A stretch of 40,523 nucleotides of DNA from assembly GCA_013215445.1 (NCBI GenBank), contig JABSRA010000043.1, forward strand, positions 1 through 40,523, given 5' to 3'. Below, piece after piece: positions 19,563 to 28,334 of the stretch (position 1 is the first letter of the stretch; each line of letters starts with the position of its first letter). Source of the DNA: Oceanospirillaceae bacterium (GTDB lineage Bacteria > Pseudomonadota > Gammaproteobacteria > Pseudomonadales > Balneatricaceae). Both the position numbers and the translations under genes were made by a program. The notes beneath the pieces are model-generated. The model did not search any database and was not told the DNA's origin. It saw only the letters and a program-made list of their open reading frames with translations.

Positions 19563-20243
19563 TTAGACTCGCTGCGTTAACTGCCCATCTTCGAGTACTA
19601 AAATTCTATCCATGCGTTGCGCTACTCTATCATCGTGGGTGACCACAACAAATGAAATACCGTATTGCTTATTTAAATCATCCATTAACGTTTGAATATC
19701 CATAGCGGTATTCGAATCTAAATTACCCGTGGGTTCATCCATTAACACACAGGCGGGAGTCGTCACTAGCGCTCTGGCTATTGCCACCCGCTGTCGCTCG
19801 CCGCCAGATAGTTTTGCAGGATTATGGGTTAAACGCTCTTTGAGACCAACACTAGCGAGTAGCGCTGTGGCTTTTTCAATGGCCACTGCTATTGATTGCC
19901 CACCTAACAACAAGGGCATAGCGACATTTTCTAATGCGCTGAACTCAGGCAGTAAATGATGAAACTGATAGACAAAACCCAGCTGCCGATTGCGCATTTT
20001 AGTACGCTGGCGTTCCGAGATATCGTAGATAGATTGTCCGGCAATTTTTACCACCCCACTGGTGGGTGACTCTAGACCGCCAATAGTGTTCAATAACGTC
20101 GTTTTACCTGAGCCTGACGCACCCATGATCGCTACCCGCTCCCCTTTAGCGATGCTAAAAGAGATGTCTTTTAATATCTGTAACTCTCTACCTGCTTCTA
20201 TAAAAGTGCGGCAAACATTCTCGCACGTTAATACATCACTCAT
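19563..20243 (-). CDS. lolD: Lipoprotein-releasing system ATP-binding protein
   Basis: ATPase subunit of the Lol ABC transporter, which extracts outer-membrane lipoproteins from the inner membrane and hands them to LolA. 226 residues from MSDVLTCENVCRTF: Walker A GASGSGKTT (41-49), the LolD-specific YQFHHLLPEFSALENV after the Q-loop, signature LSGGERQRVAIARAL, Walker B VLMDEPTGNLD and VVVTHDDRVA. The frame continues 30 codons upstream, but ATG at 20243 gives the normal length and overlaps the permease stop by 8 bases, implying translational coupling. Confidence 0.95.
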   Translation of the reverse strand: MSDVLTCENVCRTFIEAGRELQILKDISFSIAKGERVAIMGASGSGKTTLLNTIGGLESPTSGVVKIAGQSIYDISERQRTKMRNRQLGFVYQFHHLLPEFSALENVAMPLLLGGQSIAVAIEKATALLASVGLKERLTHNPAKLSGGERQRVAIARALVTTPACVLMDEPTGNLDSNTAMDIQTLMDDLNKQYGISFVVVTHDDRVAQRMDRILVLEDGQLTQRV

Positions 20244-21477
20244 AGCGTAGCGCCTCAGCAGGTTGAGTTCTGGATGCTTTATAAGCCGGGTATAGTGTGG
20301 CAAAAAAGCTAATAGCCAGAGCAACCGATACAATCACCCAGACATCTCCCCAGATTAATTGCGAGGGTAAGTCACTGATAAAGTAAACATCCGGACTGAG
20401 AATTTGTATACCCAGTATACGCTCAAAGAAACCGACCAAATCGCTAATGGTCAGTGCCAAAACCACCCCTAGCAACGTCCCTAAAAAAGTCCCAAAGCTA
20501 CCAATAACGATACCCTGAACCATAAAAATACGCATAATCAATCCCTGAGAAGCCCCCAAGGTACGCAATATTGCGATATCCGCTTTTTTATCGGTAACCA
20601 CCATCACCAACGTAGAGACTATATTAAAAGCAGCCACAAAAACGATTAGAAAAAGCAACAATCCGACCATGCGCTTTTCCATCTGTATTGCCCTAAATAA
20701 GTTTCCCTGGGTACGCGTCCAATCGGATATTTGAAAGATACCTTGCAACTTAAGAGCAATATCGCGCACTGCAATCGGCGCTTCAAATAGATCTTCAAAG
20801 GTCAGGCGTATTCCCTCGACGCCCTGTATTCGCCTAAATCTGGCGGCGTCACTGATGTGTATATAACCCAGCGAGCCATCTAATTCCGCCCCAACTGAAA
20901 ATGTTCCCACTAAGGTAAATCGTTTTAACCGTGGCGTTACACCCGCTATATTAACAGAGGCTTCAGGCAAAATTAACGTCACCTTATCCCCCAGTCGCAA
21001 GCCTAGGTAATTAGCTAACAAATCACCCAAGATAATATTAAATTTTCCAGCTTCTAAACGCTGCCAACTGCCGCTATTGATGTGCTGGGTTACAATTGAA
21101 ACTTTGCTTTCGGCCTGCGGATCAATCCCCTGCACAAATGCCGGCCTAACCCGACCCGCATAGGTGAGCATACCTTGAGATTTGATAAAAGGTGCGCTGG
21201 CAATAACGCGTTTATCGAGTGCTATTTTTTCAGCTACTTGCTGCCAATTTTGAATATTGGCGTCATAGCCGGTAATAGTTGCATGAGGTACCATACCGAG
21301 AATGCGCTCACGCAGCTCTCGATCAAAACCATTCATGACAGATAGCACCACGATCAGCGCCGCGACGCCAAGCATCAAGCCCAACATTGAGACCAGTGAG
21401 ATAAAAGAGATGAAATTATTGTTGCGCTTCGCTGCGGTATACCGCAGGCCAACATACAGGGATAATGGTTTAAACAT
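20236..21477 (-). CDS. lolC: Lipoprotein-releasing ABC transporter permease (LolC/LolE family, possibly LolF-like)
   Basis: 413-residue inner-membrane permease: a first helix (SMLGLMLGVAALIVVLSVMN), a long periplasmic domain, then three C-terminal helices, the MacB/FtsX layout. Some stretches match LolC (NLFRAIQMEKRMVGLLL, the C-terminus RTQPAEALRYE); others match LolE (STLVMVVTDKKADIAILRTL, ILSPDVYFISDLPSQL). It is followed by lolD with an 8-base overlap, and no second permease gene is present in the window. A mixed LolC/LolE protein that may act as a homodimer would be LolF-like; this is inference. About 1.1 kb without a clear gene lies upstream. Confidence 0.92.
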   Translation of the reverse strand: MFKPLSLYVGLRYTAAKRNNNFISFISLVSMLGLMLGVAALIVVLSVMNGFDRELRERILGMVPHATITGYDANIQNWQQVAEKIALDKRVIASAPFIKSQGMLTYAGRVRPAFVQGIDPQAESKVSIVTQHINSGSWQRLEAGKFNIILGDLLANYLGLRLGDKVTLILPEASVNIAGVTPRLKRFTLVGTFSVGAELDGSLGYIHISDAARFRRIQGVEGIRLTFEDLFEAPIAVRDIALKLQGIFQISDWTRTQGNLFRAIQMEKRMVGLLLFLIVFVAAFNIVSTLVMVVTDKKADIAILRTLGASQGLIMRIFMVQGIVIGSFGTFLGTLLGVVLALTISDLVGFFERILGIQILSPDVYFISDLPSQLIWGDVWVIVSVALAISFFATLYPAYKASRTQPAEALRYE

Positions 21478-22566
21478 GGTGGCGAATTAGAACATAAAAA
21501 CCCGCTTAACTCTAACAAAATCAATTAAAAACCCAGTATTACTGGCGACCGATTTTGCCCCGATAAGTTCTTTATTATTTGTCACGATTGACAATATTCA
21601 TAACCAGCAGCTATCGTCAATAACATCTCGGTAATAAATCATTCGCTGCTTACAGATGCGCAATATTTGCTGAAGAAGAGGCCTGAGTACACATCCCGAA
21701 ATAAGGGAGGGGGCAACGCAGTTAAAGTGTCTCGCCTAGAGGTTATCAAGCCGGCTTTTAGCGCTTCATTAGCCTGCTTTTTAGAAGGTTAATACTGAGC
21801 GCTCAGGCTATACAAAAATTAATTTTATCTAAGTTCCCCTATGCGGGTGTGATACAAAGACTAGGCTTATCAGTTCGGCGTTAAAAACCGGCTCAACATG
21901 TTCATTAATACCTATAAATTGCGCTATTGTGGCGGTTTTTCCCCGCCTTATTTTCGCTGGCCACCTTTTACTACACCTTCCTTTATATAGAAGAACTAAC
22001 CAGCGAGAAGCTGCAGACTAAAAGAACCCTCATGGATTGAGTTCAATGATTGATCGCATCTAATCTCTTGCATCGTACCCACCTAAGCATTTGCTGAATA
22101 TATTGTAAGCTAAACACACAGTTACGCAAAATTAGATTTTACAGCAGCCTAATCAGGCAGTTTATAGCGAGAGCGGTCTTCTTCAACGCTCCCTGCACTT
22201 TATTTTTTTACTATGCAGCATGTTAACGCCAGTTGCAGCCAACTTGATACCGACCTCATCAAGCAATAGCAACATCCGCAGCAATCGCTGCACCGCAGGT
22301 TGGAAAATAATTATTTACCCAAGCCTCTCTGCCCTCAGTCAAAGTCCTACATTGAGTAGCACTCACTATTATTAACCTAAAATGAATGCTATATTAACAT
22401 AACTTAAATACGTTGCTTTTCTCGCTAAAATACACAGCCAATTAATCTTGTGTTTTTATTGTGAAACGCCAATAAAAAACCTAAATACCGATAAATATAG
22501 ATCAACACAGCTATCAAGCACCCTATCAACAAACAACAACTTTCCTATAATCAGGATTTTGGTTAA
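21478..22566. other. Gene-poor region of about 1.1 kb between lolC and the haem-sensor kinase
   Basis: No convincing gene is seen. Direct observations: palindrome AAGCCGGCTT at 21748-21757; palindrome CTGAGCGCTCAG at 21795-21806; an inverted repeat TAGCCTG (21770-21776) / CAGGCTA (21804-21810) enclosing it. A short open stretch at 21918-22040 (plus strand) encodes a hydrophobic-then-charged peptide, LWRFFPALFSLATFYYTFLY followed by IEELTSEKLQTKR, resembling the first membrane helix of a sensor protein cut off after 40 residues. The region must hold the divergent promoters of the lolC operon and the kinase operon. It may contain remnants of a lost gene or a structured RNA. Confidence 0.4.
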
Positions 22567-24849
22567 ATGCAACCCAATAAAGACAGCGACAAAAACTACC
22601 TGGCAACCTTACTGGGCTATTGGAAGCACCGGCCTCTAACCGTATTAACTTTGGGTTTTATCTTAAGTTCAACTGCTATTTTTTCTTATCTCAACCACAT
22701 GAACAATCAAGTCATCATTGCCTCTGCCATCGAGTCTAGTAAAAGACACGCAGCGGTAATTAGCGAATTTAGGTCTCTCTATACATCCGAGGTAATAACC
22801 CCTGCTATGAAAGCGGGCATTGAAGTGAGCCATGACTACTTTCTAAAAGACAATGCTATACCGCTACCGGCAACCTTGAGTCTGTTGCTGAGCGAGAAAA
22901 TGCGCGAGCATGGACTGGCAATCAGCACCAATTTGTATAGTTTATACCCCTTTCCATGGAGGAAAAAAAACGGTGGTTTGCGAGATGATTTTGAAAAAGC
23001 AGCGTGGCAGGCTTTAAGCATTAACCCGAAAGAACCCTATTATCGTATTAAGGAGATAGATGGGGTACTGACGATCCGCTATGCCATTGCCGACACGTTA
23101 AAACCCCTCTGCGTCTCCTGTCACAATACTCATCCTCAATCACCTAAAACAAATTGGAACGTCGGAGACCTCAGAGGCGTATTGGAAGTGAGCGCACCCT
23201 TAACCGGAGCAGCGCAAGGTGCCAATACATTTTTCATTCGGATGTTGTTTATGTTCAGTGCTTTACTGATCTTCGCCTTTGCCGCTTTCTCTTTTATTTT
23301 TAAAAACTTACAAAACAACAACCTTACCTTAGACACATTAAACTACAAATTAAAACGCTCAATCAAACGGCACAAAGAGGTTGAAGTCCAATTACAAACA
23401 GCCAATCAACTCGCCCACTTAGAAAAAGATCAAGCTCAGATTGCTCAGCAAGAGGCCATCAGTGCCAATAAAGCAAAATCTACTTTCCTGGAAAATATTT
23501 CCCATGAAATCCGCACCCCAATGAATGCCATCTTAGGCTATACCCAAATATTAAAAGAAGACAAGAGCCTGCAAGAGGACAACCAGCATTATCTGTCGAT
23601 CATCAATGCTTCAGGCAATCATTTATTAAACTTGATTAATGATATTTTAGACTCATCAATGCTTGAATCTGGCGCGGTAAAATTACAGGTAAAAAACTTT
23701 GATTTGTTAGAAATATGTCGATCAACCATCGCCATGTTCAGCCTCAAAGCCACCCAAAAGAATATACTATTAACCTTTTGCACAGACATTACCGCAGATT
23801 CATTATTCGTCAATGGCGATCAACTTAGATTGCGCCAAGTGGTGATCAATCTTGTTGGCAACGCGATAAAATTCACCTCGCGAGGTAAAGTGACCCTCTG
23901 TTTGAAAGCGCTCGAAGACAGTGTCTTTAATTTCCAGATTATCGATACCGGTATCGGCATCAAAGCACAATTCCAAGAGGTGATTTTTGATGCTTTTAAT
24001 CAAGGGGGTGTCTCCACAAAATACGGGGGAACGGGGCTTGGACTAAACATTGCTAAAAAGTGCTTAAAATTGATGTCAAGCGACATCAAATTAATCTCTG
24101 CAGCGGGTGAGGGCTCTGTATTTTCCTTTGAAATCTGCCTGCCCATCCCACTTAAAAGCAAAGGGGTACTTGGCAGCACTAATAGCCCTGCTCTGAACCC
24201 TAGTAAAAAGACTGATCAAAGCACAAAAACACTGTTAATTATTGAGCAGTTAGCGGCTAGTCAGACCTCTATCTCCGATGCACTCTCGACTGCGGATTTA
24301 ATTCTTTTCCATGCAGACAACGCTGATAATGCACTCGCTATTATCAGCAGAGAGGCCATTGATATGGTGGTTACAAACCTACACCCTCCAACCAATGAAA
24401 CGCTAACAATAATCCAGACGATCAATCATGACTTCCCTAATTTACCCGTCATACAGGCAAATATTCTACTGCGTGAAACCAGCGCAAAAAATATAGAAAG
24501 TGCTAGTTTAGAGCATATTTCCGCCCAGTCTTTAAACCCTACTTTTGTCGTCCAGAAAATAAACACGCTACTTAAAGCAGCAGCTGCGAACGAGCTTTAT
24601 TGTTCAATTTCTCAGTCGAACAGCAGCGAAGAGCAGCCAATATCCTTTGAACTGCCCCCTGAATATTGCAAATTAATTATTGAACAGTGTGATTTATATT
24701 TAGTGTTAGAAGTTGAACAAATGATCGACAGATTAACCACTAAATTCCCTGATAACGATGCCTATTTCTCTCAATTACATTACTTTGTCAACAAATATGA
24801 CCTTGAAGGACTAACCAGTTTCTTAAGCGGTGATTCTAATGCAGGATAA
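22567..24849 (+). CDS. Membrane histidine kinase with DUF3365-like haem-binding sensor domain and degenerate receiver
   Basis: 760 residues. A first membrane helix (about 24-44) leads to a periplasmic domain resembling DUF3365/Tll0287, containing YRIKEIDGVLTIRYAIADTL and the c-type haem motif CVSCH (C182, C185, H186) followed by GDLRGVLEVSAPL. A second helix (about 222-243) and coiled coil precede HisKA (H313 in ENISHEIRTPMNA) and the ATPase domain (NLVGNAIKFTS, DTGIGI, GGTGLGLNIAKK). Residues about 553-670 look like a receiver, but the acidic pair is replaced (LLIIEQ) and the acceptor aspartate reads N in MVVTNLHPP, so it cannot accept phosphate normally. The sensor is probably a redox or gas sensor (inference). 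It overlaps the next gene by 11-20 bases. Confidence 0.88.
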   Translation: MQPNKDSDKNYLATLLGYWKHRPLTVLTLGFILSSTAIFSYLNHMNNQVIIASAIESSKRHAAVISEFRSLYTSEVITPAMKAGIEVSHDYFLKDNAIPLPATLSLLLSEKMREHGLAISTNLYSLYPFPWRKKNGGLRDDFEKAAWQALSINPKEPYYRIKEIDGVLTIRYAIADTLKPLCVSCHNTHPQSPKTNWNVGDLRGVLEVSAPLTGAAQGANTFFIRMLFMFSALLIFAFAAFSFIFKNLQNNNLTLDTLNYKLKRSIKRHKEVEVQLQTANQLAHLEKDQAQIAQQEAISANKAKSTFLENISHEIRTPMNAILGYTQILKEDKSLQEDNQHYLSIINASGNHLLNLINDILDSSMLESGAVKLQVKNFDLLEICRSTIAMFSLKATQKNILLTFCTDITADSLFVNGDQLRLRQVVINLVGNAIKFTSRGKVTLCLKALEDSVFNFQIIDTGIGIKAQFQEVIFDAFNQGGVSTKYGGTGLGLNIAKKCLKLMSSDIKLISAAGEGSVFSFEICLPIPLKSKGVLGSTNSPALNPSKKTDQSTKTLLIIEQLAASQTSISDALSTADLILFHADNADNALAIISREAIDMVVTNLHPPTNETLTIIQTINHDFPNLPVIQANILLRETSAKNIESASLEHISAQSLNPTFVVQKINTLLKAAAANELYCSISQSNSSEEQPISFELPPEYCKLIIEQCDLYLVLEVEQMIDRLTTKFPDNDAYFSQLHYFVNKYDLEGLTSFLSGDSNAG

Positions 24850-26029
24850 TATCAGTACTTTTTCAATCCTCATCGTCGATGATAAACCCTTGAACATCGA
24901 TATACTCAGGAAATATTTGGACGACGATCACTATCTTATTTCGGCGACCACTAGTGGCGAGAAAGCGCTGCGCCTACTCGACAAAGTAAAAATAGATTTG
25001 ATTTTACTCGATGTAATGATGCCAGACATGGACGGTTATCAGACTTGCCTAGCGATAAAAAAGAATATTAACACCCGTCATATTCCAGTCATATTTGTCA
25101 CTGCTAAAATTGCACCTGAAGACCTTCGCCAATGTTTTGCGGTAGGTGCCGTAGACCTGATTACCAAACCCGCCCATCAAGATATAGTAAGAGCCAGAGT
25201 TAAAAATCAAATAGTTCAAATCAAACAGATAAAATTGGAAAAAAAACTACTCGAGTCCAATAAACTGGCAGAACTCGGTAGTATGGTTGCAGAGATAACC
25301 CATGAGGTTGCTTCACCGCTTGGAAATTTACGCTTATCAATTGATTACCTGGTGGAAAAAAACAACAGCATCATCCGCGCATTTGAAGAACAAAAACTCA
25401 GCAAAAACATGTTGAGTGAATATTTAATAAAAACCGAAAAAGCACTACAAATGAGCTCTTCAAACATTAACCTAGCAAGTAATGTGATGTTGAGTTTTAA
25501 GCAAGTTGCAGTTGACCAATGTTCAAATAACTTACTGCGGTTTAACTTGCTACATTACATGAATGATATTCTATTAACGTTACGACCTAAATTGAAAAAA
25601 CACACTCACGAAGTTAATCTCGACATCGATGAAAGAATAGAGCTGAACAGTTATCCGGGGGTTTTATCTCAAGTGATAATAAATTTAGTCAATAACACCT
25701 TACTACATGCCTTTGAAGACAATCAGACCGGGAAAATTGATATCTCCGCTCAACTGAATGGACACCGTATTGCTATCATTTACCGAGACAATGGGATTGG
25801 TATGGATAAAAACTCCAAAGAAAATGCCTTTAAAAAGTACTTTACCACCAAAGCGGGCCAGGGAGGTTCCGGTTTAGGCCTAGCCATTTGCAAAGAACTA
25901 GTGGTAGACATACTGGAGGGCGAGCTCTCCCTTGAAAGCACTTTAGGCGCTGGAGTGTGCTTCACCATTGCTCTTGATATAGATATTGCAGACAAAGAAC
26001 CCCGCCCCGTACGCCAAGCGGGGCGATAG
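24839..26029 (+). CDS. Receiver domain - histidine kinase protein (REC-HK)
   Basis: About 396 residues, soluble. An N-terminal receiver has the acidic pair in ILIVDDKP, acceptor D58 in LLLDVMMPDMDG, and K in LITKPAHQD. A coiled linker leads to a histidine-kinase core with H155 in EITHEVASPLGNLRLS and an ATPase domain (INLVNNTLLHAF, YRDNGIGMDKN, GSGLGLAICKEL). No DNA-binding domain is seen. Its intact receiver can supply what the preceding kinase lacks, so a phosphorelay or allosteric control between the two is likely (inference). ATG at 24839 is chosen; a GTG at 24830 is also possible. The output partner is not in the window. Confidence 0.9.
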   Translation: MQDNISTFSILIVDDKPLNIDILRKYLDDDHYLISATTSGEKALRLLDKVKIDLILLDVMMPDMDGYQTCLAIKKNINTRHIPVIFVTAKIAPEDLRQCFAVGAVDLITKPAHQDIVRARVKNQIVQIKQIKLEKKLLESNKLAELGSMVAEITHEVASPLGNLRLSIDYLVEKNNSIIRAFEEQKLSKNMLSEYLIKTEKALQMSSSNINLASNVMLSFKQVAVDQCSNNLLRFNLLHYMNDILLTLRPKLKKHTHEVNLDIDERIELNSYPGVLSQVIINLVNNTLLHAFEDNQTGKIDISAQLNGHRIAIIYRDNGIGMDKNSKENAFKKYFTTKAGQGGSGLGLAICKELVVDILEGELSLESTLGAGVCFTIALDIDIADKEPRPVRQAGR

Positions 26030-26045
26030 ATTCCAGTGACAATTT

Positions 26046-27338
26046 TTAGTGTAATTTCATCTTAGGTCGCACTACTTTGGCCACCTTTTCAGCGACGATC
26101 ACCAATATTGCCTTCGCCCAGCCATGAATTGCAATTTGGTGCATTCGATACAAAGAAACATACATTATCCTGGCTAAATGCCCTTCTATAAACATAGATT
26201 TAGTGGTTAAGTTACCCATTAGATTACCAACCGCGCCAAAGCGACTGAGACTAATTAGCGACCCGTAATCTTTATATTTAAAGGTTTTTAATGCAGATTT
26301 TTTCAAGATCGCATAGATATTAGCCCGGACAGTGTCAGCCATTTGATGAGCAGATTGCGCCCTTGGCGGCACCCAAGAGCCGTCTTTATTTTTGAATCCA
26401 CAACAATCACCTAAGACAAAAACATCATCGCTAACACTGGTTTGCAGGGTTGGCTTGACAATAATTTGATTGAGATGATTAAGTTCGAACACCCCTTGAT
26501 CTTTAATGTAATCGGGCACTTTTATACCCGCGGCCCAAATCATTAAATCGGCCTTGATTAATTCATCATCGGTGGTTTTAAAACCTTCTACTGTCGCTTC
26601 TTTTACCCGGGTATGCTCACGAACGTTCACCCCTAGATTAGACAATTCTTTGCGTGCAGCATCGGCTATGCGCTCGGGTAATGCGGCTAAAATTCGCGGC
26701 CCCGCCTCGATTAAATTAATCTCTAGCTTATCGGCACTCATATTTGGCATGTTATAAGCTTTAACTAAAGTACTGACATTAAACAATTCAGCGGACAGTT
26801 CCACCCCTGTTGCACCGGCACCAACAATAGAGACACTTAAACGCTCATTGGGATTTTCGCTTTGATTGATCCGTAAAAATTGATTGAGCAGTGCATGGTG
26901 AAATTTTTCCGCCTGCCGCGGAGAATCTAAGAAATGACAGTATTGTTTGACTCCAGCAGTACCAAAATCATTACTTTGCGAACCTATTGCCAGCACGAGT
27001 AGATCGTAACTTATCTCACGCTCAGGTAGTAACTGCAAACCATCATCCGCATAATTGGCCGCAACCGTAATGGTTTTCGCCAAGAGGTCTAAACCGGTAT
27101 ACCGCCCGAGGCAGAACTGATAGTGATGCTTAGCAGCATGTGCATGATAAACCACACCATCGGTACTAGAATCTAACGTGCCTGTGGCGACTTCGTGCAG
27201 TAGCGGTTTCCAAATATGAGACCGATTTTGATCGATTAAGACAATCTCTGCCTGTTGTTTTTTCCCTAATTTTGCGCCTAATTTAGTGGCAAGTTCAAGA
27301 CCACCTGCGCCCCCTCCGACAATGATAATTTTATACAT
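26046..27338 (-). CDS. ndh: Type II NADH:quinone oxidoreductase
   Basis: A non-proton-pumping NADH dehydrogenase that passes electrons to quinone at the cytoplasmic face of the inner membrane. The 430-residue protein has the FAD-binding GGGAGG (8-13), the family motif WKPLLHEVATG, a second dinucleotide fold at VSIVGAGATGVELSAEL (about 170), the FAD-contacting VFVLGDC (about 310), PPRAQSAHQMA, and a C-terminal membrane-associated stretch with amphipathic residues. Length matches E. coli Ndh (434). ATG at 27338 has AAGGA at 7 bases. It converges on the sensor-kinase pair. Its leader carries an 11-bp inverted repeat. Confidence 0.93.
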   Translation of the reverse strand: MYKIIIVGGGAGGLELATKLGAKLGKKQQAEIVLIDQNRSHIWKPLLHEVATGTLDSSTDGVVYHAHAAKHHYQFCLGRYTGLDLLAKTITVAANYADDGLQLLPEREISYDLLVLAIGSQSNDFGTAGVKQYCHFLDSPRQAEKFHHALLNQFLRINQSENPNERLSVSIVGAGATGVELSAELFNVSTLVKAYNMPNMSADKLEINLIEAGPRILAALPERIADAARKELSNLGVNVREHTRVKEATVEGFKTTDDELIKADLMIWAAGIKVPDYIKDQGVFELNHLNQIIVKPTLQTSVSDDVFVLGDCCGFKNKDGSWVPPRAQSAHQMADTVRANIYAILKKSALKTFKYKDYGSLISLSRFGAVGNLMGNLTTKSMFIEGHLARIMYVSLYRMHQIAIHGWAKAILVIVAEKVAKVVRPKMKLH

Positions 27339-27356
27339 AATATAATCCTTTAAATT

Positions 27357-27411
27357 TTGATAGGATTAGTAACTTAATTTCTTAACAATAAAAAATTAGT
27401 AATCCTATCAA
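27357..27411 (-). promoter_or_regulatory. Inverted and direct repeats upstream of ndh
   Basis: TTGATAGGATT (27357-27367) and AATCCTATCAA (27401-27411) are perfect 11-bp inverted copies separated by 33 bases. Next to each arm stands the octamer ATTAGTAA in direct orientation (27365-27372 and 27395-27402). The element lies 19 to 73 bases upstream of the ndh start codon. It may be an operator pair or a leader hairpin; which one is not decided by the sequence. Confidence 0.45.
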
Positions 27412-27504
27412 TACTAAGGCACCCTTAAAAAGACAAAAACCGCTTAAGTTGATTTTATAAGCAGCCTATTTTCGTTACTTTGCACCCTATTATCCGTTAT
27501 ATAG

Positions 27505-27531
27505 ACCATAAAAAGGGCTATCATAGCCCTT
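27505..27531 (-). terminator. Terminator of the cobalamin operon / spermidine-synthase-like gene
   Basis: AAGGGCTA (27513-27520), loop of 3, TAGCCCTT (27524-27531) form a perfect 8-bp stem. On the minus strand it is followed by TTTTTATGG, a U-tract. It lies about 30 bases past the stop of the spermidine-synthase-like gene and should end the long minus-strand operon. Confidence 0.75.
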
Positions 27532-27560
27532 ATCTTGTAATAATCCTACGTTTATTGGTC

Positions 27561-28307
27561 TTAGGGTTGCACCTGCTCCAGCCTCGCCAAGAAAGGCTGC
27601 ACATTAAAGCCTACTTGTGCGCTCAATTTAATCGCCATTACTTTTAAATCAGGCTTAGCTTTTAAATTTTTCTGGCGACCCGCAAAGATAACCACATTTC
27701 CATCACCGGATTCACAGCAGCGTAAATCGGCAAAATGTTTATTCAACTGTTTAAACAACTTGGCGTGATCCTCTAATACACCCCAGCAATTTAGCACTAA
27801 CCAGCCATCTACTTTTAAGCCGGCTACGCATAAATTCAGATATTTCTCACTAATTTGTACCTCATCCATACCTTGCTCGTTATACAGATCAGTCATTATT
27901 AGATCCACTTTTTTGGCCATACCCACCGCCAAAAACTGCTCTGCTTTAGCACAGTGCAAGTTGATTTTTTTACTGCTGGGCAATCTAAAATAGCGCTTGG
28001 CCACCTCTATCACCGCCAATCTTTGTTCCACAGCATCAATGCGCACCCCAGGCACACTATAATGCAGTGCACTGAGTTGTGACCCAGCCCCCAACCCTAA
28101 CAGCAATACTCGTTTAGGTTGAGTAAACAGCAATACCAACATCATCGCCTGAGTATAGGCATGTTGCAGCACATGCGGTTGCGCCTTTAACTGCACGCTT
28201 TGCTCATCCCCAACCCCAAAGGAGAGAATGCGCTGATCACCCTCATCGATAACGGCTAAATCACCAAAACTATCGCTGCAGGTATAAATATATTTTGCTG
28301 TAGTCAA
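27561..28307 (-). CDS. Spermidine synthase-like SAM-dependent protein
   Basis: 248 residues with a Rossmann fold typical of polyamine aminopropyltransferases and related methyltransferases: VLLLGLGAGSQLSAL (glycine-rich SAM site), IDAVEQRLAVIEVAKRYF, VDLIMTDLYNEQGM and YLNLCVAGLKVDGWLVLNCW. Fully functional spermidine synthases have GGGDGG and an extra N-terminal beta domain with gatekeeper residues; here the motif is GLGAGS and the N-terminus is short, so the reaction may differ. It lies 102 bp after cobS, on the same strand, and shares the operon terminator. Function unknown; the fold call is sound, the substrate is not. Confidence 0.75.
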   Translation of the reverse strand: MTTAKYIYTCSDSFGDLAVIDEGDQRILSFGVGDEQSVQLKAQPHVLQHAYTQAMMLVLLFTQPKRVLLLGLGAGSQLSALHYSVPGVRIDAVEQRLAVIEVAKRYFRLPSSKKINLHCAKAEQFLAVGMAKKVDLIMTDLYNEQGMDEVQISEKYLNLCVAGLKVDGWLVLNCWGVLEDHAKLFKQLNKHFADLRCCESGDGNVVIFAGRQKNLKAKPDLKVMAIKLSAQVGFNVQPFLARLEQVQP

Positions 28308-28334
28308 TTTTCTGTATTCCTTAAATGTAAAAAT

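Noticed and set aside
20244..20333. 30-codon N-terminal extension of lolD
   Set aside because: It lies within the lolC coding region, and the internal ATG gives the normal LolD length.
21680..21760. Riboswitch-like G-rich stretch (GGGAGGGGGCAAC)
   Set aside because: It does not fit the glycine or c-di-GMP consensus: the required paired regions and loop motifs are missing.
22448..22639. 63-codon frame overlapping the start of the haem-sensor kinase
   Set aside because: No recognisable domain, and it is in another frame over a well-supported gene start.
26003..26025. G+C-rich hairpin CGCCCCG/CGGGGCG at the end of the REC-kinase gene
   Set aside because: A 7-bp stem exists, but there is no T-tract on the plus strand and only a poor one on the minus strand, so I do not call it a terminator.
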